Shown piece by piece: positions 52,801 to 61,588 of a DNA stretch of 64,000 bases. This DNA comes from JAMXLG01 sp963818925 (lineage in GTDB: Bacteria > Vulcanimicrobiota > Vulcanimicrobiia > Vulcanimicrobiales > Vulcanimicrobiaceae). The notes beneath the pieces are model-generated. The model made no database searches, was not told the origin of the DNA, and saw only the letters and a list, made by a program, of their open reading frames with translations. The position numbers and the translations under genes were made by a program. Where the stretch lies: the NCBI GenBank assembly GCA_963818925.1, contig CAWFTN010000001.1:2852001-2916000 (forward strand). The letters run 5' to 3'. Numbering within the stretch: position 1 is the stretch's first letter; the number at the start of each line of letters is the position of its first letter.

Positions 52801-53586
52801 ATGGATGTAGGATCTCCTCAACTCGCGTCCGGGGCACTCGCTAGTCTCGAGGGCCGGATCGCGATTGTCACCGGCGGTTCGCGCGGCATCGGCGGCGCGA
52901 TCTCGCGGGCATTAGCAACGGATGGCGCCGTCGTCGCGGTCGTCGGTATCCCGGCCGATCGCGAACGCACCTCCGCACTTCAAGCCTCGCTCAACGGAAC
53001 CGCAAAACTCGTAGAGTTTTACGAGGCGAACGTCGCCGATCCCAGGGCGTGCGACACAGCGGTTCGATCGATCGTGGAAAAGCACGGAAAGGTCGATATA
53101 CTCGTCAACAACGCGGGCATTACGAAGGATCACACGGCTCGCAAAATGACGGTAGAGGAATGGCAAGCGGTCATCGACGTGAATCTGTCGGGGCCGTTTT
53201 TTATGATCAAGGCCGTGCTCGATCAGATGCTCGAACGCAAGTACGGACGGATCGTCAACATCAGTTCCGTCGTCGGACACATGGGCAACTTCGGGCAGGC
53301 CAATTATGCAGCGGCAAAAGCGGGATTGCTTGGCCTCACCAAGACGCTCGCGATCGAGACGGCGAGATCGGGCATCACCGTGAATGCCGTCGCGCCGGGC
53401 TTCACCGCAACCGAAATGGTGGCCGCGATGCCGCAAGCGGCAATTGATATTGCAAAGAGCCGTACGCCCGTCGATCGTCTCGGCGAGCCGAGCGAAATCG
53501 CGCGCGTCGTGCGATTCCTGATCGACGAGCACTCGGCGTTCATCACCGGCGCAACCTTCGACGTCAACGGCGGAATGTACATGTGA
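52801..53586 (+). CDS. SDR oxidoreductase, PhaB/FabG-like, copy 2
   Basis: 261 residues from ATG 52801. TGGSRGIGG loop, VNNAGI, catalytic ISSVVGH and NYAAAKAG (YxxxK), and closing FDVNGGMYM. The stop overlaps phaC's GTG by four bases, so it is translated with the polymerase and is the better PhaB candidate of the two copies. The N-terminus is about 20 residues longer than in copy 1. No clear ribosome site. Confidence 0.92.
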   Translation: MDVGSPQLASGALASLEGRIAIVTGGSRGIGGAISRALATDGAVVAVVGIPADRERTSALQASLNGTAKLVEFYEANVADPRACDTAVRSIVEKHGKVDILVNNAGITKDHTARKMTVEEWQAVIDVNLSGPFFMIKAVLDQMLERKYGRIVNISSVVGHMGNFGQANYAAAKAGLLGLTKTLAIETARSGITVNAVAPGFTATEMVAAMPQAAIDIAKSRTPVDRLGEPSEIARVVRFLIDEHSAFITGATFDVNGGMYM

Positions 53587-55292
53587 GTACGATCGGATCG
53601 GTGCCCCTGGAAGAGTTCAGTTATGGAATGGACCTCAGCGGCGCCGATCCGGCGTCGCTGATGGACGCGCTGCAGGCCGTGACGATCGACGTGATGGGCG
53701 ATCCGCTGCGCGCCGGCAGTATCATGACCGCATTCATGCTCGCCGAACAAGGCGTCGCAATGAACGCGATGCGCCGGCTGCAAGGTGAGAATCCGCCGCC
53801 GGTTGCCTCCGCAAACGGCGATAAGCGTTTCAGCGATCCCGCGTGGACCAGCAATCCGTTCCTCGCGTCGATGCTCGAAGAGTATCTGGTCCGACGGCAG
53901 TACGCGCAGCAGGTCATCGAACAATCGCGCTTGCCCGATTCGACGAAACGCAAAGCGCGCTTCGCCATCAATATGATGCTCGATTCACTCGCGCCGACGA
54001 ACGTGCCGTGGCTCAATCCGGCCGTCGTCAAAGAAGCGGTGGACACCGGCGGCAACAGCCTCGTCAGCGGACTCACGCAATTCCTCGATGACGTCAAAAA
54101 CAACGGCGGGTATCCGAAGCAGGTCGATACGTCATCGTTCGTTCTGGGCGAAAGCCTCGCGGCAACGAAAGGCGAAGTGGTCTTTCGCAACGAGTTGATC
54201 GAACTGATCGCTTATTATCCGCAGACGGAGACGGTGTACGAGCGTCCGCTCCTGATGTCGCCGCCGTGGATCAACAAGTTCTACATCATGGACCTCGCAC
54301 CGGGACGTTCGTTCGTCGAGTGGGCGGTGAAAGCGGGTCATCAGACGTTTATGATCAGCTATCGCAATCCAGATGCGTCGATGCGCGAGTACACGATGGA
54401 CACGTACCTCGAGAAGGGCCCGCTCGCCGCGCTTGATGCCGTGCAGCGTATTACCGGCGCACCGCAGGTGAACATGGCGGCGCTCTGTCTCGGCGGAACG
54501 ATGGCGGTACTGCTTCTCGCATATCTCGCAGCGAAAGGTGAAGGCGATCGCATCGCGTCGCTCACCACGACGAACACGATCGTCGACTTCACCGAACCGG
54601 GCGATCTTGCCGCATTCACCGACGAAGCGTCGATCGCGCGGCTCGAAAAGAAAATGAACGAGCGCGGCTTCCTCGATTCGAGCGAGATGGCCGGCACGTT
54701 CAACTGGATGCGCGCGAACGACTTGATCTGGAGTTACGTCGTCTCGAATTGGTACATGGGCAAGAAGCCGCCCGCATTCGACATCCTCGCCTGGAACGGC
54801 GACGCGACGCGCATGCCGGCGGAGATGCACTCGCAGTATCTGCGCGCTTGCTACCTGCACAATCTGTTGATCGTGCCGAACGCCTTCGTGCTCGGCGACG
54901 TTCCGATCGATCTCGGCAAAATCCAGACGCCGATGTACGTCCTGGGCGCGGAGAACGATCACATCGCGCCGTGGCGCACGACGTACATGACGTCGCAGTA
55001 CGTCGGCGGCGAGGTCAAATACACGCGCACGAACTCCGGCCATGTCGCGGGTATCTGCAATCCGCCGGGTAACCCGAAAGCTTGCTACTGGACCGCCGAA
55101 CATACCGAGCCCGGTGAATCACCGGACGCATGGCTCGCGCGTTCTACCAAGCACCAGGGAAGCTGGTGGGAAGACTGGGCCGCGTGGGCCGGCGCACACG
55201 GCGGCGCGCGGCGCGAGCCGTATCCTTTGCCGGGCGGCGGAGATCCCGCGCCGGGCCTCTACGTTCGTAATGAATCGACGGTGGAAGTATGA
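53583..55292 (+). CDS. phaC: Poly(3-hydroxyalkanoate) synthase PhaC
   Basis: 569 residues, class I-sized. The lipase-box-like AALCLGGTMAV carries the catalytic Cys; the usual GxCxGG first Gly is replaced by Leu. Asp in GAENDHIAPW and His in SGHVAGICNPPG complete the triad. WAVKAGHQTFMISYRNPD and the C-terminal WEDWAAWAG region fit. It polymerises 3-hydroxyacyl-CoA into storage granules. Its ends overlap phaB2 (GTGA) and the XRE gene (ATGA). Confidence 0.94.
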   Translation: MSTIGSVPLEEFSYGMDLSGADPASLMDALQAVTIDVMGDPLRAGSIMTAFMLAEQGVAMNAMRRLQGENPPPVASANGDKRFSDPAWTSNPFLASMLEEYLVRRQYAQQVIEQSRLPDSTKRKARFAINMMLDSLAPTNVPWLNPAVVKEAVDTGGNSLVSGLTQFLDDVKNNGGYPKQVDTSSFVLGESLAATKGEVVFRNELIELIAYYPQTETVYERPLLMSPPWINKFYIMDLAPGRSFVEWAVKAGHQTFMISYRNPDASMREYTMDTYLEKGPLAALDAVQRITGAPQVNMAALCLGGTMAVLLLAYLAAKGEGDRIASLTTTNTIVDFTEPGDLAAFTDEASIARLEKKMNERGFLDSSEMAGTFNWMRANDLIWSYVVSNWYMGKKPPAFDILAWNGDATRMPAEMHSQYLRACYLHNLLIVPNAFVLGDVPIDLGKIQTPMYVLGAENDHIAPWRTTYMTSQYVGGEVKYTRTNSGHVAGICNPPGNPKACYWTAEHTEPGESPDAWLARSTKHQGSWWEDWAAWAGAHGGARREPYPLPGGGDPAPGLYVRNESTVEV

Positions 55293-55642
55293 ATAATCGC
55301 GATCATCTCAAAGGCCTCGGCGAATTCATTCGTACCCAACGCGAGCTTGCGAATCTCTCGCTTCGGCAACTCGCGGACCTTGCGAAAGTCTCGAATCCGT
55401 ATCTGAGTCAAGTCGAACGCGGCTTGTACAAACCATCGGCAGAAGTGCTCAAACAGATTGCCAAAGCACTGCATCTTTCGGCGGAAACGTTTTATGCGCA
55501 AGCGGGCTTGCTCGACGAAGACGTTCGCAACGAAGCCGCCGACGCCGTCGAATCCGCAATCAAACTCGATCCGCGCCTAACCGCCGAACAAAAAGACACA
55601 CTCATCCGCGTATACCGCGGCTTCGTCGGCGAACGCCCGTAA
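55289..55642 (+). CDS. XRE-family HTH regulator coupled to phaC
   Basis: 117 residues. HTH_3 domain (about 8-65): LGEFIRTQRELANLSLRQLADLAKVSNPYLSQVERG, then LSAETFYAQAGLLDED. The 40-residue helical C-terminus has no ligand domain. Overlap with phaC (ATGA) suggests it regulates polymer genes, possibly by sensing granules; that is inference. Confidence 0.9.
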   Translation: MNNRDHLKGLGEFIRTQRELANLSLRQLADLAKVSNPYLSQVERGLYKPSAEVLKQIAKALHLSAETFYAQAGLLDEDVRNEAADAVESAIKLDPRLTAEQKDTLIRVYRGFVGERP

Positions 55643-55654
55643 AAAACCGCGCCC

Positions 55655-58600
55655 CTACGATTCGAAGACGACAATGACGTGGCTGCCCCCGTCGATGTCC
55701 GGCAGCACTTCGAGGCGGCGTGCAAGTGCAGAGGCGATGAATAAGCCGCGACCGTTTTCCGAGAAGACCGGCGGCAAGCGGTTCGAGTAGCGAAATCCGC
55801 CGCCGTTGTCGACGAGGTGGAAGACCGGGTAGATGTTCCAGCGGTCGATGACGGCCAGGGCTTCGCCCGGTGCGTGACGTGCAACGTTCGCGGTTAACTC
55901 ACCAATGATCAGGCGAGCGTTTTCGAGCGCTTCACCACTGAGCAATCCGCCCTCGATGACGGCGTCACAGATGCGGTCGCGGGCGAGGGTCGCGTCGTGC
56001 GGCGTCTCGATGTCGAGGCGGAGCGTCGTTACGACGGATGCTGCGTCACGAAGTGAGATGCGCGCGAGTAAAATGGCGACGTCGTCGCGCGCACCATCCG
56101 GAAGCATCGACTCATAGAGTCCACGCGCCGTAGGATGTTCGCGGAACTCTTGCGACCGCAACCGTTCGTGCAGCGCTTCATCGCCGGGAAGAAAACCGCC
56201 GGCCCCCTCAACCAAACCATCCGTGTACATCACGATCGTTGAGTCATCGGGCACGCGCATGATCGCGCTTTCCCACCGCTGCTCGGCGTTCACGCCGATC
56301 GGCAATCCTTCGATGGCGATTTCCCTCACCGTGTCGCCCGTTAACAAGAGCGGGCGCACGTGTCCGGCGTTGCTATAGGTGAGGCGCCCGAGCACCGGAT
56401 CGAGAACGCCGACGAATGCGGTAATGAAGTGTTCGCCCAAACGGCGTTGTGTTGCACGCTGCGCCGCTTCGAGAATCGTTGTAGGGTCGGCATAGACATG
56501 CGCGACGCTGCGAATCGCGTAGCGGACCATCGACATGATCACGGCCGCGTCGAGTCCACTTCCCGATACATCGCCGACGGAGAACAACATGCGTCCGTCG
56601 GGGAGCAACTCGACATCGTACCAGTCGCCGCCGACGCGCGCTTCGCTACGGCCCGCGACGTAGTGCGCATCGATCTCGACACCGTCGCGTCGCGGAAGCG
56701 CGTCGGGAAGCGCGGCATTTTGAAATGACAGCGCGACACGATGCTCGCGTGCGAAGAGATCGGCGTTTGCAAACGCAATCGCCGCCCGGTCGGCAAGTTG
56801 CGTGATGAGCTGCACGTCAAAGTCGTCGAACGGCTCCCGCTCAGCACTACGCGCAAGTGAAAGCGCGCCGTAGACGGTAGAACCGATATGCACGGGGACG
56901 GTGAGTACGGCGCCTGGATTCAACTTCGCAAGAGCGGTGTCGTACTGTGTTTGACTCGTGCGCGAGCGCGGCACCGAATCACCGCATTTCCAGAGCGAGA
57001 ACTGCGCATTGCGCAAGACGCCTCCGATGAACCATTCGCGATCGCTTGGGTCGGGACCCAATGCGATCGTCTCGTCGAGCAAGCGCTGAAGTTTGCGTTC
57101 GCGATGTTTCCATACCATTCGCCGGAAGCCGTTCTCTTCCGAGATATAGAAGACGCAATAGTCGCAAATATCTTTTGTCACGGCCATCGCGAGACGCCGG
57201 AACGTCTCTTCGATGTTGAAGCTGCGATTGAGAGCGACGCTGGCGCGGGCCAGAAATTCATTTGCGAGTTCGCGGCGCTTGCGTTCATCGATGTCGATCG
57301 TCGTGCCGATCCACAACTCTTGCGTGCCGATTCGCGCGCGCGTCGCTTGCGCGGTGACCCAGCGATATCGTCCGCTCGGTGCGTGCCACAAGCGATAGTC
57401 GCTGGCGAACGGTCCTTCGCCTTCATGTGTCACACGCTGCCATTCTTCCATGAACAACGTACGATCGTCCGGGTGAATCATCGCGAGCCACGACTCGCCC
57501 GGAAACAATCCGGTGTAGCGCAGCCAAGCAGCATTTTCGTAGTCGCGCGAACCATCAAGCGCTGACGTCCACACCATCGCGGGGAGTGCATCGGCGATCT
57601 GCTGGAACGAGAGCGTATTCTCTTCCGTGCGGCGTTCCGCGGCACGGCGCGCGTGCAGCAATCGCAATTGACTATCGATGCGCGCGAGCAACTCGGTCGC
57701 GGTGAACGGTTTGCTCACGTAGTCGTCGGCGCCGCCACTCAAGCCGTCGACGACCGCTTCGGCGCCGGCCCGCGCGGAAAGGATGACGATGCCGATGTCG
57801 TCGCCGTCGGACCGTTCACGAATACGCCGAACGAGTTCGCGTCCGTCGATCCCCGGCATCATCACGTCGCTCAGGACGATATCGGGACGATCGCGGTCAA
57901 TCGCTTCGAGCGCTTCGGCTCCATCGCGCGCGATGGTGACGCGATAGCGCGTGCGCAGTAACTGCATCAGATATTTGCGCAGATCGGCGTTATCGTCCAC
58001 GACGAGAATGTGCGCGCTACTCGCGCCGGCGCTTCGATCTGCGACCGGTAACGAACGGTCGAGCCAGCCGGCGGTTTCAGCGAGAAATTGTGCCGCCGCA
58101 TGGCCGGGCGGCTCCGCGGGCGTTTCGTGAACGGCGTCAGCCACCGCGAGTGGAATCCGCACGGTAAAGACGCTACCGCCGCCCGGCCGGTCGTCGACGT
58201 CGATCGTGCCGCAATGCACTTGCACGAGCTCGCGCGCCAGCGCCAGTCCGATGCCGGCGCCCTCTTCCGAACGGCCGCCACTCGCGTGCAGGCGGTAGAA
58301 ACGGCCGAAAATATGCTCGCGCTCCGAGCGCGGAATCCCGATGCCGCTATCCGCAACGCTCAACGTAAAGGTCGTCGCGTCGCTCTCCGCGCGCACGACG
58401 ATTTCACCCGCCATCGTATATTTCAATGCATTTGTGAGAAGATTGAATACGATACGTTCCCACATTTCGCAATCGACGGGGACGCGCGCGGTCGTGCGCG
58501 CTTCAAACCGTAACGTTAACCCGGCACTCGCAGCAGCGGACTCGAACGCCGTAACGAGGTCGCCCGTTACGGACGCAAGATCGACGGTCGTAAATCGCGG

Positions 58601-59323
58601 CTCGAGTCGCCCAGCTTCAATGCGTGAAAACGCCAGCAGCGAATCGACGAGCCGCTGCAAACGTAACGCATTACGCGTGGCCATGTCGATCGACTCGCGC
58701 GACTCTTCGTCGCTCGTTCGGTCGCGCGCGGCCGCGAGCGGCGCGAGCATCAACGAGAGCGGCGTCCGAAATTCATGGCTGATGTTGCTCAAGAACACGC
58801 TCTTCGCGCGGTTCAACTCCGTGAGTTCACGCGCACGAATCTCCGCTTCGCGCCGATGAATGACGGCCGCCGTCGTTTCCTGCACCGCGCAAAAGACGCC
58901 CGCGACGCCGCTCGCATCGATGATGGGACTGTAGGAAAACGTAAAATAGTATTCGCCCGCTTTCCCGTCGCGGACGAGTGGAAGCATCAAGTCTTCCGAA
59001 TACGTCGCCTGGCCGGTATCGAGGACGCCGTAAAGCATCGGGCCGATCGCGTCCCACACTTCCGGGAAACAGTCGCGCGCACGCTGACCGAGCGCGGCGG
59101 GGTGCTTGTCGCCGATGAGCGGACGGTACGCCTCGTTGTAGAGTTGGATCAGATCGCGACCCCAGAAAACGATCATCGGAAAGCGTGAGTGCAACGCGAT
59201 TCCGAGGGCGGTCTTCAGACTTTCGGGCCAGGTTTCGGGGGGACCGAGCGGCGTAGCAAACCAGTCGCACTCGGCAAAAGCGCGATCTAGCGTGAGATCC
59301 TTATAGAGCGTTTTTAGGTCCAC
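55655..59323 (-). CDS. Giant hybrid sensor kinase with PP2C (SpoIIE) phosphatase and second ATPase domain
   Basis: 1222 residues, no membrane segment. Order: PAS-like (about 20-165), HisKA (SNISHEFRTPLSL, His about 190), HATPase_c (NALKYT, DSGIGIP, GAGIGLALA), receiver (ILVVDDNADLR; Asp in VLSDVMMPG; KPF), PAS (about 565-690, ALPAMVWTSALDG), GAF (about 705-860), SpoIIE PP2C phosphatase (GGDWYDVE, GDVSGSGLDAA, NAGH, MYTDGLVE; about 880-1085), and an RsbW-like HATPase (LIIGELTANVARHAP, DNGGGF; about 1100-1222). It should sense, autophosphorylate and also switch an anti-sigma/anti-anti-sigma type partner. None of those partners is nearby. Confidence 0.93.
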   Translation of the reverse strand: MDLKTLYKDLTLDRAFAECDWFATPLGPPETWPESLKTALGIALHSRFPMIVFWGRDLIQLYNEAYRPLIGDKHPAALGQRARDCFPEVWDAIGPMLYGVLDTGQATYSEDLMLPLVRDGKAGEYYFTFSYSPIIDASGVAGVFCAVQETTAAVIHRREAEIRARELTELNRAKSVFLSNISHEFRTPLSLMLAPLAAARDRTSDEESRESIDMATRNALRLQRLVDSLLAFSRIEAGRLEPRFTTVDLASVTGDLVTAFESAAASAGLTLRFEARTTARVPVDCEMWERIVFNLLTNALKYTMAGEIVVRAESDATTFTLSVADSGIGIPRSEREHIFGRFYRLHASGGRSEEGAGIGLALARELVQVHCGTIDVDDRPGGGSVFTVRIPLAVADAVHETPAEPPGHAAAQFLAETAGWLDRSLPVADRSAGASSAHILVVDDNADLRKYLMQLLRTRYRVTIARDGAEALEAIDRDRPDIVLSDVMMPGIDGRELVRRIRERSDGDDIGIVILSARAGAEAVVDGLSGGADDYVSKPFTATELLARIDSQLRLLHARRAAERRTEENTLSFQQIADALPAMVWTSALDGSRDYENAAWLRYTGLFPGESWLAMIHPDDRTLFMEEWQRVTHEGEGPFASDYRLWHAPSGRYRWVTAQATRARIGTQELWIGTTIDIDERKRRELANEFLARASVALNRSFNIEETFRRLAMAVTKDICDYCVFYISEENGFRRMVWKHRERKLQRLLDETIALGPDPSDREWFIGGVLRNAQFSLWKCGDSVPRSRTSQTQYDTALAKLNPGAVLTVPVHIGSTVYGALSLARSAEREPFDDFDVQLITQLADRAAIAFANADLFAREHRVALSFQNAALPDALPRRDGVEIDAHYVAGRSEARVGGDWYDVELLPDGRMLFSVGDVSGSGLDAAVIMSMVRYAIRSVAHVYADPTTILEAAQRATQRRLGEHFITAFVGVLDPVLGRLTYSNAGHVRPLLLTGDTVREIAIEGLPIGVNAEQRWESAIMRVPDDSTIVMYTDGLVEGAGGFLPGDEALHERLRSQEFREHPTARGLYESMLPDGARDDVAILLARISLRDAASVVTTLRLDIETPHDATLARDRICDAVIEGGLLSGEALENARLIIGELTANVARHAPGEALAVIDRWNIYPVFHLVDNGGGFRYSNRLPPVFSENGRGLFIASALARRLEVLPDIDGGSHVIVVFES

Positions 59324-59383
59324 GTCCCTCAGAATGATGCCCTTCGCTCCGGTCCGTTAAACCAAGCGAGCGGCATGCTATCC

Positions 59384-59413
59384 TTGACGCACCTCGCTGC
59401 AGCTTGGTATACT
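59384..59413 (+). promoter_or_regulatory. Sigma70-type promoter for the phasin gene
   Basis: TTGACG (59384-59389) and TATACT (59408-59413) with an 18-base spacer, 33 bases before the phasin ATG at 59446, which has GAGGA as ribosome site. It lies in the gap shared with the divergent kinase gene. Confidence 0.72.
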
Positions 59414-59445
59414 TAGCATGCACGAAGCATTCCGAAGAGGACGTT

Positions 59446-59763
59446 ATGAACAGCTACATTGAGTATTTCGAAAAAGCACAAGAAGAGTTCCTGAGCAGCC
59501 TGAAGCAGGCGCAAGAACTCAACGTGAAGGCGCTCGAGTCGTTCACGTCGTTAATGGCGAAAGCGCCGGCGTTCGATCCCAAGGATCTCAACACGCTGAC
59601 GATGCCGACGCCGTCGGAGTTCGTTGAGCGCACCTTTGCGTTCACGAACGAGATGGTCGACGCGCGCAAAGAGTATATGACGAAGCTCGCCGAGCTCGCG
59701 ACCGAGTCGCAAAAGCAATTCGCCGACGCGGCGAAGCGCATGGCCGACGCGGCGAAGAACTAG
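59446..59763 (+). CDS. Phasin-like polyhydroxyalkanoate granule protein
   Basis: 105 residues from ATG 59446 (MNSYIEYFEKAQEEF), mostly amphipathic helix. FERTFAFTNEMVDARKEYMTKLAELATESQKQFADAAKRM-type composition is typical of phasins, with Ala/Lys-rich end. GAGGA is upstream and a strong promoter lies at 59384. It coats storage granules and fits the nearby phaC. The exact phasin family is unclear. Confidence 0.8.
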   Translation: MNSYIEYFEKAQEEFLSSLKQAQELNVKALESFTSLMAKAPAFDPKDLNTLTMPTPSEFVERTFAFTNEMVDARKEYMTKLAELATESQKQFADAAKRMADAAKN

Positions 59764-59790
59764 GCTCATCACCCGTCGGGAAACGAGTCT

Positions 59791-60585
59791 CTAGCTCAGT
59801 CTTTTACATTCGAACACGCAAAGATAGCAGCCGGGGGCGATGCTGAGCGACGCTTGAACCGTCGTCAGTTCGCACAAGCCGATCGTATCGTGGCGAATCA
59901 GAAACGGCGGCAACCCCGGCGACGCCACTTCGTACATCTCCCACATCCGTTCGAACTCTGCATCTGCCCGCATCCGGTGCAGCAGATCTTCGAAATGGGC
60001 GTCTCCTAGATACATCGAGTAGGTGTGGCGAAACGCCGCAACGGTACGCCGCGCGGTATCTTCCCAATCCGCATAGAGTTTGCGGCGCGAACGATCGAAA
60101 AACAAGCGATAGAGAATGTTGCGGTCGAGCGGATCGGTGTTCGCGTCGTAATCGAACACGTCACCCATGAATTGATTCCATACCAGCAAATCAAAACGCG
60201 GTGTCGCGATATACGCGGGCGCCGCTTTATGCGTTTCGATGAGTTCGCGAAGAACATCCGGAATATGCGTTTCGACGTGCCGCAGCGGCGCATCGCTCAC
60301 AAGGCGCTGCATGAACGCGACTTCGTGCAGGTCCATCTGGAGCGCGCGTCCGATTCGTTCGAGCACATCTTGCGATACGTTGATTTCGCGCGCTTGTTCG
60401 AGCCATGTGTACCACGTCGTCGAAATGCCGGCGCGTTCCGCAACCTCTTCGCGCCGCAGCCCCGGCACATGGCGTCGCGGTTCTTCCGCCAATCCGACGT
60501 CCTGCGGCAGTAAGGCATTGCGCCGCACACGCAGAAACGCCGCCAATTCCTGGCGGCGCGAAAGCACGGTAGTCGCTTCGATCAT
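59791..60585 (-). CDS. XRE-family regulator with MmyB-like ligand domain
   Basis: 264 residues from ATG 60585 (MIEATTVLSRRQ). HTH domain (about 15-90): FLRVRRNALLPQDVG, PGLRREEVAERAGISTTWYTWLEQAR. The second part (about 110-250) contains YIATPRFDLLVWNQFMGDVF and the DWEDTARRTVAAFRHTYSMY block of the MmyB-like, fatty-acid-binding domain. It may control the sugar genes upstream on the same strand, 10 bases away. Ligand unknown. Confidence 0.88.
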   Translation of the reverse strand: MIEATTVLSRRQELAAFLRVRRNALLPQDVGLAEEPRRHVPGLRREEVAERAGISTTWYTWLEQAREINVSQDVLERIGRALQMDLHEVAFMQRLVSDAPLRHVETHIPDVLRELIETHKAAPAYIATPRFDLLVWNQFMGDVFDYDANTDPLDRNILYRLFFDRSRRKLYADWEDTARRTVAAFRHTYSMYLGDAHFEDLLHRMRADAEFERMWEMYEVASPGLPPFLIRHDTIGLCELTTVQASLSIAPGCYLCVFECKRLS

Positions 60586-60595
60586 ACAATAGAGC

Positions 60596-61582
60596 CTACC
60601 GCATAGCGTCAAGCCTAAAATAGTAGGTAGTAACCGACGTCATCGGATGTCCCGGACGTACAACGGTAGATGGAAAATGCATATAGTGCGGTGAGTCGGG
60701 AAAATGCTGTGTTTCCAGTGCGACCGCATCGCCGCGCCCGCTGAAGACTTGTATGCCGGGCTCGGAGGTGAAAACGTCCATCGCGCGCCCGGAATTGGGA
60801 TCGGAAAGTGTTGCTGCGAGTACCAGTCCCGCTCCGTCGCGGTCGATCGCAAAGTTCGTATCGAACGATCCGAGCGCCGGGCCCTCACGCAGATCATACC
60901 GCGTGCCCGCGACCGAACGAATTTCGCCGGTCGGAATCAATTCATCGTCGACCGGCGTGTAGCGCGATGCGTTCGCGCGTAAACGGTGCGTCGATATCGG
61001 ATGCGACGAATCGCCCGAAAGATTGAAGTATGTGTGATTCGTTAGATTGACCACCGTACGCTTGGTCGTTTTCGACATGTAATGAATCTCGAAATGCAAA
61101 TCGGGACCGACCATGAAACGTACGGTCGTATCGAGTTCGCCTGGAAATCCCTGATCGCCGTCGGGACTGACGTACCGTAGTACGAGCTCAGCGACGCCGT
61201 TGACTTCGCGCGATTGGACCTTCTGCCACATCACGCGGTCAAATCCACGCACGCCGCCGTGCAACGTGTTTCCGTTTTCGTTCGTGGAAAGTAAATGCCG
61301 AACGCCGTCGAGTTCGAATTCTCCGTTTTTGATCCGGTTAGCATATCTGCCGATCGTCGCACCGAAATACCACGGCTGCTCGCGATACGCTCGAACGTCG
61401 GGATACGAGAGCGCAACGTTTGCGATGCGCCCATCACGGTCGGGTGCGTAGATGCCGACGATCGTCGCTCCATAATTGAGCACCGACACGCCGAACCCCG
61501 AATGCGCGCGCAAATCGTAGCGTTCGACGTGAACCTGCGGTTCTATCGTCCCAAAGTAAACCGGTAGGATCGTTCGTGGCAC
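60596..61582 (-). CDS. Aldose 1-epimerase (galactose mutarotase)
   Basis: 328 residues. GalM features: LNYGATIVGIYAPDRDG, GRYANRI, ENGNTLHGG (catalytic-site His), VNLTNHTYFNLSG (second His), and the C-terminal Glu in ALETQHFPDSPH. Interconverts alpha and beta anomers of hexoses. Seven bases after the GH1-like gene; part of a small sugar run with Glf. Confidence 0.94.
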   Translation of the reverse strand: MPRTILPVYFGTIEPQVHVERYDLRAHSGFGVSVLNYGATIVGIYAPDRDGRIANVALSYPDVRAYREQPWYFGATIGRYANRIKNGEFELDGVRHLLSTNENGNTLHGGVRGFDRVMWQKVQSREVNGVAELVLRYVSPDGDQGFPGELDTTVRFMVGPDLHFEIHYMSKTTKRTVVNLTNHTYFNLSGDSSHPISTHRLRANASRYTPVDDELIPTGEIRSVAGTRYDLREGPALGSFDTNFAIDRDGAGLVLAATLSDPNSGRAMDVFTSEPGIQVFSGRGDAVALETQHFPDSPHYMHFPSTVVRPGHPMTSVTTYYFRLDAMR

Positions 61583-61588
61583 GATCGG

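Noticed and set aside
54132..55103. 323-residue minus-strand frame inside phaC
   Set aside because: No family features, antisense to the polymerase catalytic region.
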